From: CAZOJJ01 sp964580105
GTDB taxonomy: Bacteria > Bacteroidota > Rhodothermia > Rhodothermales > Rubricoccaceae
NCBI GenBank assembly: GCA_964580105.1
Contig: CAZOJJ010000004.1
Location: 37,108 to 101,107, forward strand
DNA length: 64,000 nt
Reading direction: 5' to 3'
Each line of letters begins with the position of its first letter. Position 1 is the first letter of the stretch. The notes beneath the pieces were generated by a model that ran no database searches, was not told where the DNA came from, and worked only from the letters and a program-made list of their open reading frames with translations. Positions 46,688-57,351 of this stretch are shown here, one piece after another. Both the position numbers and the translations under genes were made by a program.

Positions 46688-48847
46688 TCAGTCCTCGACC
46701 GGCACCGGGAAGCCGCGGTCCCGCATGAGCGCCTCGATGCGGGCGTCGCGGCCGCGGAAGGCGCGGTAGGCGTCGGCCGGGTCCACGGCGTTGCGCGGGG
46801 CGAAGAGGTGCGCGACGAGCTTCGCCGCCAGCGCGCGGTCGTAGAAGCCGCCGGGCGCCTCGGCGAAGGCCTCGGCCGCGTCGGCCGTGAGGACGTCGGC
46901 CCAGAGGTAGCCGTAGTAGCCGGCGGCGTAGCCCTCGCCCGAGAAGACGTGGCCGAAGTGCGGCGAGCGATGGCGCATGACGACCTCCGCGGGCATCCCG
47001 AGGCGGGCGAGCGTCTCCCGCTCGAAGGCGTCGGGGTCGAGGTCCGACGGGTCGGTCGTGTGGAACGCCAGATCCATCAGCGCGCTTGCGAGGTACTCCG
47101 TCGTCGCGAAGCCCTCGTTGAACGTGGCGGCGCGCTTGATCTTGGCGACCAGCTCGTCCGGGATCGGCTCGCCCGTCTGGTAGTGGACGAGGTAGTTCTC
47201 GATCACCGGATCCGTCAGCAGCCAGCGCTCGAGGAGCTGGCTCTGGAACTCGGTGTAGTCGCGGACGCCGCCGTTGAGCGTGGGGTAGGCGACGTTCGAC
47301 GAGAAGTAGTGGAGGGCGTGGCCGAACTCGTGGAAGAACGTCTCGGCATCGTCCCACGAGACGAGCACCGGCTCGCCCGGCGCGCCCTTAACGAAGTTGG
47401 AGTTGTTCGAGGCCAGGACGGTCTCCTTGCCGTCGAAGGTGGTGTGGCTGCGGTAGGTCGTGGCCCAGGCGCCGGAGCGCTTGCCGGGGCGCGCGAACGG
47501 GTCGAGGTACCACAGGCCGACGTGCGCGCCGGTTTCGCGGTCGGTCACCTCCCACACCCGCACGTCGGGGTGGAAGACGGGGACGGCGCCCTCGGGCACC
47601 GGCGCGAAGGCGAAGCCGAACAGCTCGCCCGCGACGAAGAACATGGCCTCGCGGAGCTTGTCCAGCTGGAGGTACTGCTTGACCTCGTCGGAGTCGAGGT
47701 CGTAGGTGGCCTGGCGGACCTTCTCGGCGTAGTAGCGGTAGTCCCACGGCTGGATGGTGATGCCCGCCCCTTCCGCCTCGGCGACGGCCTGCATGGCGGC
47801 CACCTCCTCCGCGACGCGCGCCACGGCGGCGGGCCAGACGGCTTCGAGCAATTCCATCGCGCGCTCGGGCGTCTTCGCCATCCGGTCCTCCAGCCGCCAC
47901 TGCGCGTAATTGTCGTAGCCGAGGAGGCCGACGCGCTCGTCGCGCAGCCGGAGGATCTCGACGAGGAGGGCGTTGTTGTCGTGCTCGTCGCCGTTGTCGC
48001 CGCGCGAGTAGTAGGTGCGCCAGACCTGCTCGCGGAGGGCGCGCTCGTCGGAGTACGTCAGGAAGGGGTCCATCGAAGACCGCGTGTTCGTGACGGCGTA
48101 TTCGCCCTCGCGCCCGCGCTCCGCGGCGGCGGCCGCGGCGGCGGCGACGAACGACTCCGGCAGCCCCGAGAGCTGGTCCTCGGTGAGGTAGAGAACGTAG
48201 CCCTCCTCGTCGGCCAGGACGTTGTTGGCGAAGCGGGTGTGGAGCTCCGCCAGCCGCTGGTTGATGGCGGCGTAGCGCTCCCGGGCCGCGCCCTCCAGCG
48301 TGGCGCCGTTGCGCGCGAACCCGTCGTAGACGAGCTCGACGAGGCGCTTCTGGTCCGGCCGCAGGCCCAGCTCGTTGCGCCGCTCGTAGACGGAGCGGAC
48401 GCGGCGGAAGAGGGCCTCGTTCTGCGTGATCTGCGAGCTGTAGGCGGCCAGCTTGGGCGCCACCCGCTGCTGGATGGCGCGGAACTCGGGCGAGGAGAGG
48501 TTCGAGCTCCAGATGCCGTAGTAGGTGAACACGCGGTCGAGCCGCCTGCCCGCGCGCTCCATCGCCTCGATGGTGTTGGCGAAGGTGGGCGGCTCGGGGT
48601 TCTCGACGAGGGCGTCGATCTCGGCGAGGTGCTCGGCCATGCCCGTTTCGAGGGCGGCCTCCAGCGCCCCGAGGTCCATCCGGTCGAAGGCCGGGACGCC
48701 GCCGTAGGGGCCGGTCCATGCCTGGAGGAGCGGGTTCGCGTCGGCGGCGGTCGTCGTCACGTCGTCGGCGGGCTGGGCATGCAGAGCGGCCCCGTGAAGG
48801 GCCGAGGCGAGCGCGATGATAAGCGCGGTCGGAAAGGAGCGGGGCAT
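46688..48847 (-). CDS. M3-family metallopeptidase (oligopeptidase A / Dcp-like), exported
   Basis: A 719-aa zinc peptidase. The zinc motif is FFHEFGHALHYFSSN with HEFGH at residues 506-510. Family blocks include FANTIEAMERAGRRLDRVF, NEALFRRVRSVYERRNELGL, LLGYDNYAQWRLEDRMAKTPE and VSWDDAETF. It has a signal peptide (PTALIIALASALHGAALHAQ) and so acts in the periplasm, degrading short peptides. ATG 48847 was preferred over GTG 48874 because it directly precedes a standard signal sequence. TAATTTCT on the minus strand at 48887-48894 is a possible promoter element. Single gene. Confidence 0.92.
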   Translation of the reverse strand: MPRSFPTALIIALASALHGAALHAQPADDVTTTAADANPLLQAWTGPYGGVPAFDRMDLGALEAALETGMAEHLAEIDALVENPEPPTFANTIEAMERAGRRLDRVFTYYGIWSSNLSSPEFRAIQQRVAPKLAAYSSQITQNEALFRRVRSVYERRNELGLRPDQKRLVELVYDGFARNGATLEGAARERYAAINQRLAELHTRFANNVLADEEGYVLYLTEDQLSGLPESFVAAAAAAAAERGREGEYAVTNTRSSMDPFLTYSDERALREQVWRTYYSRGDNGDEHDNNALLVEILRLRDERVGLLGYDNYAQWRLEDRMAKTPERAMELLEAVWPAAVARVAEEVAAMQAVAEAEGAGITIQPWDYRYYAEKVRQATYDLDSDEVKQYLQLDKLREAMFFVAGELFGFAFAPVPEGAVPVFHPDVRVWEVTDRETGAHVGLWYLDPFARPGKRSGAWATTYRSHTTFDGKETVLASNNSNFVKGAPGEPVLVSWDDAETFFHEFGHALHYFSSNVAYPTLNGGVRDYTEFQSQLLERWLLTDPVIENYLVHYQTGEPIPDELVAKIKRAATFNEGFATTEYLASALMDLAFHTTDPSDLDPDAFERETLARLGMPAEVVMRHRSPHFGHVFSGEGYAAGYYGYLWADVLTADAAEAFAEAPGGFYDRALAAKLVAHLFAPRNAVDPADAYRAFRGRDARIEALMRDRGFPVPVED

Positions 48848-48936
48848 CGGAGTCGTGGGTCGGGAACGGGACACGAATCGGAAGCCAAGAAATTAGCACG
48901 CCGGTCTGCCCTTCCTGGCGGCGGGCCTCGCGACGG

Positions 48937-48966
48937 GCGGATTCCGTCTGCGCGGATTCCGTCTGC
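48937..48966. repeat. 2 x 15-bp tandem repeat, intergenic
   Basis: Unit GCGGATTCCGTCTGC occurs twice back to back, directly after the stop codon of the aldehyde dehydrogenase gene (the last base overlaps the stop). Confidence 0.75.
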
Positions 48967-50579
48967 TACCGCAGCCCCGGAATCCGCCGGAGCAGCTTGA
49001 GCGCCCCGAGCGTGGCCTCGGCGAACGCCTCCGTCGCCATCCCGGCCACGGGGGCCAGCGGCAGGCCGCGCTGGACGGCCACCGTCTGCGCCTCGGTGTA
49101 CTTCCGGATGCCCTCGGGGCCGTGCCGCCGCCCGAGGCCGGACTGGCCGAACCCGCCCATCGGTGCCGCCGTCGAGCCCCACGCCGCCATGTAGGGATCG
49201 TTGACGCCGACGGTACCGCAGCGGAGCCGCCGCGCCACGCGCCGCCCGCGCCGCACGTCGGCCGTCCAGACGCTCGCGTTGAGGCCGTAGGCGGAGTCGT
49301 TGGCGAGGCGGACGGCCTCGTCGTCGGTGTCGAACGGGTAGACGGCTGCGACGGGGCCGAACGTCTCTTCGGCGTAGAGCGTCATCGCGGGCGTGACGCC
49401 GGTGAGAACGGTCGGGGCGTAGAAAAAGGGGCCGAGGGTGGGGAGGGGCCGGCCGCCCGTGACGACCGTCGCGCCCTTCGCCACGGCATCCTCGACGTGC
49501 GCCGTTACTTTGCCGAGCTGCTCCTGCGAGGCGAGCGAGCCCATGTCCGTCGTCCAGTCGAAGCCCGGCCCGACGCGCAGCGCCTCGGCCTTGCGGGCGA
49601 ACCCGGCGACGAACGCGTCGAAGAGCGCGCGGTGGACGTAGAGGCGCTCGGCTGAGATGCAGAGCTGGCCGGCCGACGAGAAGCAGGCACGGACGGCCCC
49701 GTCCGTCGCCGCGTCGAGGTCGGCGTCGTCGAGGACGAGCAGCGGGTTCTTCCCGCCCAGCTCCAGCGAGGCGCCGACGAGCCGCTCGGCCGCCTGCCGC
49801 GCGACGATGCGCCCGGCCTCGGTCGAGCCGGTGAACTGCACGAAGTCGGCCGCGCCGAGGAGCGCCGGGCCGAGCGTGGGGCCGTCGCCGGGGACGACGT
49901 GGAGGAGGTCCACCGGCAGCCCTGCCTCGCGGAGGCGGTCGGCGGCCCACAGCGCCGTGAACGGCGTCCCTTCCGCCGGCTTGACGACGACGGCATTGCC
50001 CGCCAGCAGCGCCGGGATGGCGTCCGAGACCGCCATCGTGAGCGGGTAGTTCCACGGCGCGATGACGCCCACGACGCCGACGGGCACGCGGTTGACCTCG
50101 ACCTGCGTAAGGAGGGGGAGGAAGCCCGTCCGGCCCGAGCGCGCCAGTGCGGCCTCGCCGTGGTAGGCATAGTAGCGGGCCACGAGCGCCACGTCGGCCA
50201 CCTCCAGGAAGGCGTCGAACCGCGTCTTCCCGCTCTCGAGCTGAATGAGGTCGAGAGCTTCCTCGCGGCGTTCCAGGATGAGGTCGTGGGCTCGCTCAAA
50301 CACCCGCGCCCGCTCGTGGAACGGCCGTGCGGCCCAGGCCGCCTGGGCCGCGCGCGCGCGCGCGAAGGCGAGGCCGACGTCGGTCGGGGTTCCCGCCGGG
50401 AGCGTGGCGACGGCCTCGCCCGTGAACGGAGCGCGGACGGTCAGCCCGTCGTGCGGCCCGTCGGCGTAGGTGGCGACGGCGGCCAGTGCGCGGAGGCGCC
50501 CGGGCGAGAGGGTCGGCGGGAGTGTCGGCGCGTGCCCGTTCCCGATGTGGAGCGCGTCGAGGGCGGCGGAGGCGTGCAT
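48966..50579 (-). CDS. Aldehyde dehydrogenase (succinate-semialdehyde dehydrogenase-like)
   Basis: A 537-aa NAD(P)-dependent aldehyde dehydrogenase. Motifs: VGVIAPWNYPLTMAVSDAIP, GNAVVVKPAEGTP, FTGSTEAGRIV, ELGGKNPLLVL with Glu273, SSAGQLCISAERL with catalytic Cys307, and the C-terminal MGGFGQSGLGRRHGPEG. Most similar in pattern to succinate-semialdehyde dehydrogenases. There is an N-terminal extension of about 40 residues and a C-terminal helix after the catalytic core. Its ATG overlaps the stop of the DUF4105 gene (ATGA), so they are coupled, although their functions do not suggest a common pathway. Confidence 0.92.
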   Translation of the reverse strand: MHASAALDALHIGNGHAPTLPPTLSPGRLRALAAVATYADGPHDGLTVRAPFTGEAVATLPAGTPTDVGLAFARARAAQAAWAARPFHERARVFERAHDLILERREEALDLIQLESGKTRFDAFLEVADVALVARYYAYHGEAALARSGRTGFLPLLTQVEVNRVPVGVVGVIAPWNYPLTMAVSDAIPALLAGNAVVVKPAEGTPFTALWAADRLREAGLPVDLLHVVPGDGPTLGPALLGAADFVQFTGSTEAGRIVARQAAERLVGASLELGGKNPLLVLDDADLDAATDGAVRACFSSAGQLCISAERLYVHRALFDAFVAGFARKAEALRVGPGFDWTTDMGSLASQEQLGKVTAHVEDAVAKGATVVTGGRPLPTLGPFFYAPTVLTGVTPAMTLYAEETFGPVAAVYPFDTDDEAVRLANDSAYGLNASVWTADVRRGRRVARRLRCGTVGVNDPYMAAWGSTAAPMGGFGQSGLGRRHGPEGIRKYTEAQTVAVQRGLPLAPVAGMATEAFAEATLGALKLLRRIPGLR

Positions 50580-51772
50580 CACGAGGGGGCGGTCGGGGGG
50601 AAGGCGCGCGCTCCGGCGCGGAGGGCGACGAGGAGCGCGAGCGGCAGGGCCGGGGCGGGGAACGCCTGAGGCAGGAAGAACCAGGCCAGCGCGGTCGCCG
50701 CCGTCACGATCCCGGTGGCGATCAGGTACGTGCGGAGGCCGCGCGGGAGCGTCGGTTTCCGCAGCCACCACGCCGCCGCGAGGTGCGGCGGCCAGGCCCA
50801 CATCAGGTGGAGGTTTGGACCCGTCACGGCGTGCTCCGTTCCGAACCACAGCAGCGCCAGGATGGTCCCGGCGAGCCCGACGACGGCGAACGCCACCGCG
50901 TCCCCGGTGCGCCCCGGACGCGATCCCGCGCGTCCGGTAGCCCGACCCCGGAAGGTGGCGGCGAGGCCGAGCCCGAAGAGGACCCATCCGGCGACCAGTG
51001 GCCAGGGAAACGCCGGCTGCGGCCCGGTGTAGCCCGGGACGGCCAGGACGGTGTCTGTCGCCGCGACGAGCGGCCGCCCGCCGACGGTCGCCCCGTCGAG
51101 CTGGCGCATCAGCTCTTCGGGCAGGAACGTCGCTTCGCGGGGCGTGGCGGTGCGGTCCGTGGGGAGGCCGAGGCCGAGGTGGATGCCGAGGCGCAGCAGC
51201 GGCTCGCCGACGAGGTAGGGGTCGAGGAGCTCGCGGAAGGTCGCCTCCGCCTCCGCCTCGGGGAGCGCGACGGGGGGGAGGCCGGCCGCCGCCAGCGCGC
51301 GGTCGAGCGCCGCGAGCAGGCGCGTCGAGCAGTTGTCGTAGAAGAAGTCGTAGCGGTAGGCGCGGTTCTCCGGGAGCCGGTTCGTCTCCAGCATCGCGTA
51401 GAGCGCGCGGACGGCCTCGGGCGGCATCGCCAGCCGCTGCTCGATGATGGGGCGGCGGAGGTAGGCGTACTTCCGGAGCTCGTGGTCGTACGGCGCCGTG
51501 TCGAGCACGTAGTCGAGCCGGCCGCGTGCGAAGCGGAGGACGAAGTAGGGCTGGTCGAAGTCGAACGTGCCGAAGTTGTACGTCCGGTCCAGCCCCGTGG
51601 CCGGGTCGGCGATGCGGAAGGCGCTGTGGCCGAAGAGGCTGTAGACGGCCTCGCCCGGCGGCACCGTCAGGAGCGAGACGGCGGCGGAGTCGGAGAGGGC
51701 TTCGGCGGGCTGGGCGCGGGCCGGGGCGACGCCGGCCAGGAGGGCGGCGAGGAGGAGGGCGAGGCGGCGCAT
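50579..51772 (-). CDS. DUF4105 (Lnb N-terminal periplasmic-like) membrane protein
   Basis: A 397-aa protein. Signal peptide ends APARAQ. Residues about 25-250 are a DUF4105 domain: LTVPPGEAVYSLFGHSAFRI (catalytic-type His), YNFGTFDFDQPYFVLRFARG and YRYDFFYDNCSTRLL with the invariant Cys. This fold is NlpC/P60-like and resembles lipoprotein N-acyltransferase Lnb. The C-terminal 140 residues form about four membrane segments (WPLVAGWVLFGLGLAATF onward). Catalysis on lipoproteins or peptides is possible but not shown. Upstream, TATCTTCG on the minus strand at 51794-51801 is a likely -7 box. Confidence 0.8.
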   Translation of the reverse strand: MRRLALLLAALLAGVAPARAQPAEALSDSAAVSLLTVPPGEAVYSLFGHSAFRIADPATGLDRTYNFGTFDFDQPYFVLRFARGRLDYVLDTAPYDHELRKYAYLRRPIIEQRLAMPPEAVRALYAMLETNRLPENRAYRYDFFYDNCSTRLLAALDRALAAAGLPPVALPEAEAEATFRELLDPYLVGEPLLRLGIHLGLGLPTDRTATPREATFLPEELMRQLDGATVGGRPLVAATDTVLAVPGYTGPQPAFPWPLVAGWVLFGLGLAATFRGRATGRAGSRPGRTGDAVAFAVVGLAGTILALLWFGTEHAVTGPNLHLMWAWPPHLAAAWWLRKPTLPRGLRTYLIATGIVTAATALAWFFLPQAFPAPALPLALLVALRAGARAFPPTAPS

Positions 51773-51793
51773 GCGGCGCGGATCGGTGGCGCG

Positions 51794-51801
51794 CGAAGAT
51801 A
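51794..51801 (-). promoter_or_regulatory. Candidate -7 promoter element of the DUF4105/ALDH operon
   Basis: TATCTTCG on the minus strand, 22 bp upstream of the ATG at 51772, identical to the octamer before the DUF1080 gene. It lies between the gene and the family 1 element. Confidence 0.4.
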
Positions 51802-51839
51802 GCCGCGCCGCCGATCCGCCGGGTTGCGCCGCTGGGCTT

Positions 51840-51998
51840 AGAAACCGTTTGGGGCATCCATGGGCGTTGCCCTTCCAGCGTGTCATCCCGGACGGGAAGC
51901 GTGTCACCCCGGACGTGATTGCTTCGGGACGCTTCGCTTTCGGCCCGGAGGCCGGGATGACACAAACCCGAGGGGCGAGCACGTCCCCAAACAGCCTC
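51840..51998. repeat. Inverted-repeat element, family 1 (copy B, minus orientation)
   Basis: A 159-bp copy in reverse orientation: on the minus strand it runs from GAGGCTGTTTGGGGACGTGC to GCCCCAAACGGTTTCT. The left end abuts the stop codon (51999-52001) of the DoxX gene. Inside, CATCCCGGACGGGAAGCGTG is partly duplicated. It separates the DoxX gene from the DUF4105 operon. Confidence 0.75.
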
Positions 51999-52778
51999 TT
52001 ACAGCTCCGTCGGGTGCTTCTCGTAGCGGTACGCCCTCATCACGGCCGGGTCCCGCGTGTCCTCGACGACCTCGCCGCAGTCGCGGCAGCGGAAGACGAT
52101 GCGGGACGGCGTGCCCGTGGTGCCGGTGGCGAAGGTGAGCCCGCCCCGGAGGCTGTAGTGCCGCTCGGCGTCCACGCGCGGGTGGTCGCGGTCGTGGCCG
52201 CACGAGCACGTCGGCCGCGCGGCGGGCTCGGGCGAGCGCACCGTCTCGCGCGCCCGGGCCGGTGTGGGCGCCCACTCGATGGCGTGCTCCCGGATGCGCC
52301 GCGTCGCCTCGGCGACGGCGCGGGCCTCGTCCTCGGCCTCCGTACGCGCCTTGCGCTCCAGGTAGGCGTCGGCCGACCACGGGCCACTCCCCCAGAGCGC
52401 GCAGACGACGAGGAGGAGCAGCGTCAGCGCGGCGAGTTCGAGCGACTGGTCGGCGGCGCCGAGGCTACCGGGCAGGTGCACGAAGACGGCACCGAGGAGG
52501 ACGGGGATCTGGACGAGCGCCGCCAGCCGGGTTGCCAGCCCGACGGCGAGGAGCAGCCCGCCGCCGATGTGGGCGAGGGCGACGTAGTGCATCAGCAGGC
52601 CGGAGACCAGGAAGCCGTCGCCCTGCGCCTCGGGCACGAGGTTGAGGTAGGCCACCGGGTCGGCGAGGAAGAGGCCGCCGCGAACGACGAGCGCCAGCCC
52701 GAGGTAGATGCGAATGACATCGAGGGCTTCGGCGCGGTGGACGTCGAACCACCCGCGCGAGCGCGTCAGGGTATCCAT
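51999..52778 (-). CDS. DoxX-family membrane protein with C-terminal zinc-ribbon-like tail
   Basis: A 259-aa protein. Four membrane segments of DoxX type: VIRIYLGLALVVRGGLFL, GLLMHYVALAHIGGGLLLAV, LVQIPVLLGAVFVHL and LELAALTLLLLVVCALWG. After a charged helical linker (KARTEAEDEARAVAEATRRI) the cytoplasmic tail carries CSCGHDRDH and FRCRDCGEVVEDT, a possible four-cysteine metal site. Family function is unclear (redox or membrane-associated). ATG 52778 was chosen over an upstream start at 52829 because DoxX proteins begin close to the first helix. A family 1 element adjoins its stop. Confidence 0.75.
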   Translation of the reverse strand: MDTLTRSRGWFDVHRAEALDVIRIYLGLALVVRGGLFLADPVAYLNLVPEAQGDGFLVSGLLMHYVALAHIGGGLLLAVGLATRLAALVQIPVLLGAVFVHLPGSLGAADQSLELAALTLLLLVVCALWGSGPWSADAYLERKARTEAEDEARAVAEATRRIREHAIEWAPTPARARETVRSPEPAARPTCSCGHDRDHPRVDAERHYSLRGGLTFATGTTGTPSRIVFRCRDCGEVVEDTRDPAVMRAYRYEKHPTEL

Positions 52779-52937
52779 GGCCGTAGAGAGGTGCGTGGAG
52801 AGGAGCCCGGCCGCCGTTTTGAATGCCACACCCTTTGTGGGGTTTCGGTGGAGGGCGGCGGCGGAGCCGCCCCGCTCGTCCGATTGCGCGTGCTAGCTTC
52901 CCATCCTCCCGCCACGCCGCTCCTTCCGCCTCGGCTC

Positions 52938-53780
52938 GTGAACCGCCGCGAAAAAGCCGCCCTCGTCCTCGACCGCCTCCGCGAGCGCATCCCGCGTCCG
53001 GAGACCGAGCTCCGGTACCGCACCCCGTTCGAGCTGCTCGTCGCCGTGATCCTCTCGGCGCAGTGCACCGACGCCCGCGTCAACCTCGTCACGCCCGCCC
53101 TCTTCGAGCGCTTCCCGACGCCCGAGGCGATGGCCGGGGCGGACGCGGACGAGATCCTTCCCTACATCCGCTCGGTGTCCTATCCCAACAACAAGGCGAA
53201 GGCGCTCGCGGCCACGGCGCGGATGCTCGTGGAGGAGTTCGGCGGCGAGGTTCCGTCCACGCACGCCGAGCTGATGCGGCTCAAGGGCGTCGGCCGCAAG
53301 ACGGCCAACGTCATCGTGGCCGTGGCCTTCGACGAGCCCGCCATCGCGGTGGACACCCACGTCTTCCGCGTCGCCAACCGGATCGGGCTGGTGAAGGACG
53401 CACCCACGCCGCGCGCCGTCGAGGACGGCCTCGCCCGCGTCATCCCGCGCGCCGACTGGGGGGAGGCGCACCACCTCCTCATCCTCCACGGCCGCTACGT
53501 CTGCACCGCCCGCGCGCCCAGGCACGACGCCTGCCCGCTGACCGACGTGTGCGATTACTACGCCGCCGTCCAGGCGCTGCCCGCGCCGCTGGAGGGGCTC
53601 GACCCGAAGCGCGGCGCGTACTTCTGCCGGACCCGCCGGCACTACTTCGACGAGCCGGCCGTGAAGACCGACCGCCAGGGCGTCGAGCAGCTCGCCTGCC
53701 CCTCATGCGGCTCGATGAACGTGTTCGACACGAAGACGGGGGCGACGACGAAACGGGTGCAGGACTACCGGGTGGGATAG
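52938..53780 (+). CDS. nth: Endonuclease III-like DNA glycosylase with altered Fe-S motif and C-terminal extension
   Basis: A 280-aa DNA glycosylase/AP lyase from GTG 52938. Helix-hairpin-helix LKGVGRKTANV with catalytic Lys121 and AIAVDTHVFRVANRIGL with Asp139 are intact; start PFELLVAVILSAQCTD is classic Nth. The [4Fe-4S] loop reads C189-x6-H196-x2-C199-x5-C205, so the second of four cysteines is His. E. coli Nth ends shortly after, but this protein has about 70 further residues with Cys230 and a CPSC pair (254/257), resembling half a zinc ribbon. It removes oxidised pyrimidines; cluster stability may differ. The divergent DoxX gene shares the 159-bp upstream region; TAGCTTCC at 52894 is a possible -7 box. 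Confidence 0.9.
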   Translation: MNRREKAALVLDRLRERIPRPETELRYRTPFELLVAVILSAQCTDARVNLVTPALFERFPTPEAMAGADADEILPYIRSVSYPNNKAKALAATARMLVEEFGGEVPSTHAELMRLKGVGRKTANVIVAVAFDEPAIAVDTHVFRVANRIGLVKDAPTPRAVEDGLARVIPRADWGEAHHLLILHGRYVCTARAPRHDACPLTDVCDYYAAVQALPAPLEGLDPKRGAYFCRTRRHYFDEPAVKTDRQGVEQLACPSCGSMNVFDTKTGATTKRVQDYRVG

Positions 53781-53865
53781 CCCGCCTCGGGGCCGCGGGG
53801 AAAAGACCGGCGAAGCCCGCCTGCGCGGTGCAACGGGGCTGGGGAAATGCCGCCCTTACCGCGTC

Positions 53866-54146
53866 ATGGAGGGTGCGTTGCCCAGCCCCGCGCGTCACCG
53901 TCCGCACGGCCGCCGGGACGGTACGCTTACGCTGGCGTTCGTGGACGACGGCGAGGGCGTGGCCGAGGCCGTCCGGGACCGCGTGTTCGAGCCGTTCTTC
54001 ACCACGCGGCCGGCGGGGTCGGGCCACCCCGGCCTTGGCCTTTCGTTTGCTCACGAGGCCGTCGTGCGTCGGGCGGGCGCCTCGACGTGGCGAGCGAGGC
54101 AGGCGCAGGGGCCACGTTCACCGTGACGCTGCCCGGGTCCGCCTGA
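53866..54146 (+). pseudogene. Histidine-kinase ATPase-domain remnant, frameshifted
   Basis: One frame encodes LTLAFVDDGEGVAEAVRDR, VFEPFFTTRPAGSGHPGLGL and SFAHEAV, the G1/F/G2 boxes of a HATPase_c domain; the next part, GGRLDVASEAGAGATFTVTL, continues in a second frame and ends with TGA 54144-54146. So one frameshift near 54065-54075 breaks it. No N-box, H-box or sensor part precedes it. It is a decayed 3' end of a sensor kinase gene left between nth and a minus-strand gene. Confidence 0.65.
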
Positions 54147-54167
54147 GCCCCGGGCAGCGCCGGACGC

Positions 54168-55046
54168 TTACCGACCGGGGCTCCAGGAGATGCCGATGCC
54201 GACGTTCACCGTCGTGGCGGAGAACGACTCGGCGTTCGCGAAGGAGAGGGAGGTGAACAGGGCAGAGACGCCACCGGTGAGGGCAAAGGAGGGATTGAAG
54301 AAGTAGAGCAGGCCCCCTTCAACCATCCCGCCGGCGCCGCTCGCATCCACCGAGATTCCCCCTTCTTCGTAGGTGACGCTCTGGTACACCCCACCCACAC
54401 CAACGTACGGAACGAACGCGCGCTGCCCGCCGCCGATGTGGAAGCGCCCGCCCAGGGAGGCCATGGCGCTGGAGAAATTCCCGGGAAGGTCTACGTCGGA
54501 AGAGCTAAGCGCAGTGCCGGTCAGCCCGAGCACGACCGCGACCTGCGGGGTAAGGCCGTAGCCGAGGGCCAGATGCCCGCCGCCGCCACTGAGGTCGGTG
54601 CCTTCATCGGAGTAGGCAGAGCCTACCGCTTGAAGGCCACCCATGAAGCCGCGTGTAGATGAAACGGCGCCGGTGGCCGGTACCGGGCCGCTCGGCCGGG
54701 GCTGGCGCCGCCGCACCTCCGACACCATCGCCACGAACGGCGGCGGGTCCACGTTGGGGTCGGGCTGGTAGTCCGGGGCGACCTCGAGGAGGGACTGGAC
54801 GGCGCGGCGGGCGTCCGCCTCGCGGTCCTTACCGATATAGGCGAGGCCGAGGAGGCGGTAGGCGCGGCGGCGCTCCTCGGCCGTGAAGGCGTTGCGGTCG
54901 AGGCAATCGGTGAGCCGCGCGATGGCGGTGTCGAAGCTCCCGGTGCGGTACTGCTCGTCGGCGTCGGCGATGGCCGTGTCACAGCGCTGGGCGGCGACGG
55001 GGACGGCGAGGGTTGCCAGGAGGGCAAGGAGGAGGGCGCGGTGCAT
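54168..55046 (-). CDS. Exported protein: TPR-like N-domain and outer-membrane barrel-like C-domain
   Basis: A 292-aa protein with signal peptide ending PVAAQ. Residues about 22-110 are helical with TPR-like spacing (EQYRTGSFDTAIARLTDCLD, AYRLLGLAYIGKDREADARRAV) and end in the pattern APDYQPDPNVDPPPFVAMV known from PEGA/TPR outer-membrane proteins. Residues about 130-292 alternate Gly-rich amphipathic strands (GGHLALGYGLTPQVAVVLGL, AFVPYVGVGGVYQSV) and end in an aromatic strand, so form a small beta-barrel. No enzymatic motif. It follows the Ser/Thr kinase genes on the same strand but is separated by a family 1 element. Confidence 0.7.
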   Translation of the reverse strand: MHRALLLALLATLAVPVAAQRCDTAIADADEQYRTGSFDTAIARLTDCLDRNAFTAEERRRAYRLLGLAYIGKDREADARRAVQSLLEVAPDYQPDPNVDPPPFVAMVSEVRRRQPRPSGPVPATGAVSSTRGFMGGLQAVGSAYSDEGTDLSGGGGHLALGYGLTPQVAVVLGLTGTALSSSDVDLPGNFSSAMASLGGRFHIGGGQRAFVPYVGVGGVYQSVTYEEGGISVDASGAGGMVEGGLLYFFNPSFALTGGVSALFTSLSFANAESFSATTVNVGIGISWSPGR

Positions 55047-55067
55047 GGGTGCGGGTTGGATGAGTTA

Positions 55068-55209
55068 GAGGTTGTTTGGGGACGTGCTCGCCCCTCGGTG
55101 GTGTGTCATCCCGGCCTCCGAGCCGAAAGCGAAGCGTCCCGAAGGCATCACGTCGGGATGACACGTTGGAAGGGTGAGGGCAACGCCCATGGATGCCCCA
55201 AACGGTTTC

Positions 55210-55210
<1 letters not shown>
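55068..55210. repeat. Inverted-repeat element, family 1 (copy C)
   Basis: A 143-bp copy from GAGGTTGTTTGGGGACGTGC to GCCCCAAACGGTTTCT. Its last base is the first base of the stop codon (55210-55212, minus strand) of the PEGA kinase gene. It lacks part of the interior seen in copy A. Confidence 0.75.
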
Positions 55211-57347
<2,137 letters not shown>

Positions 57348-57351
<4 letters not shown>

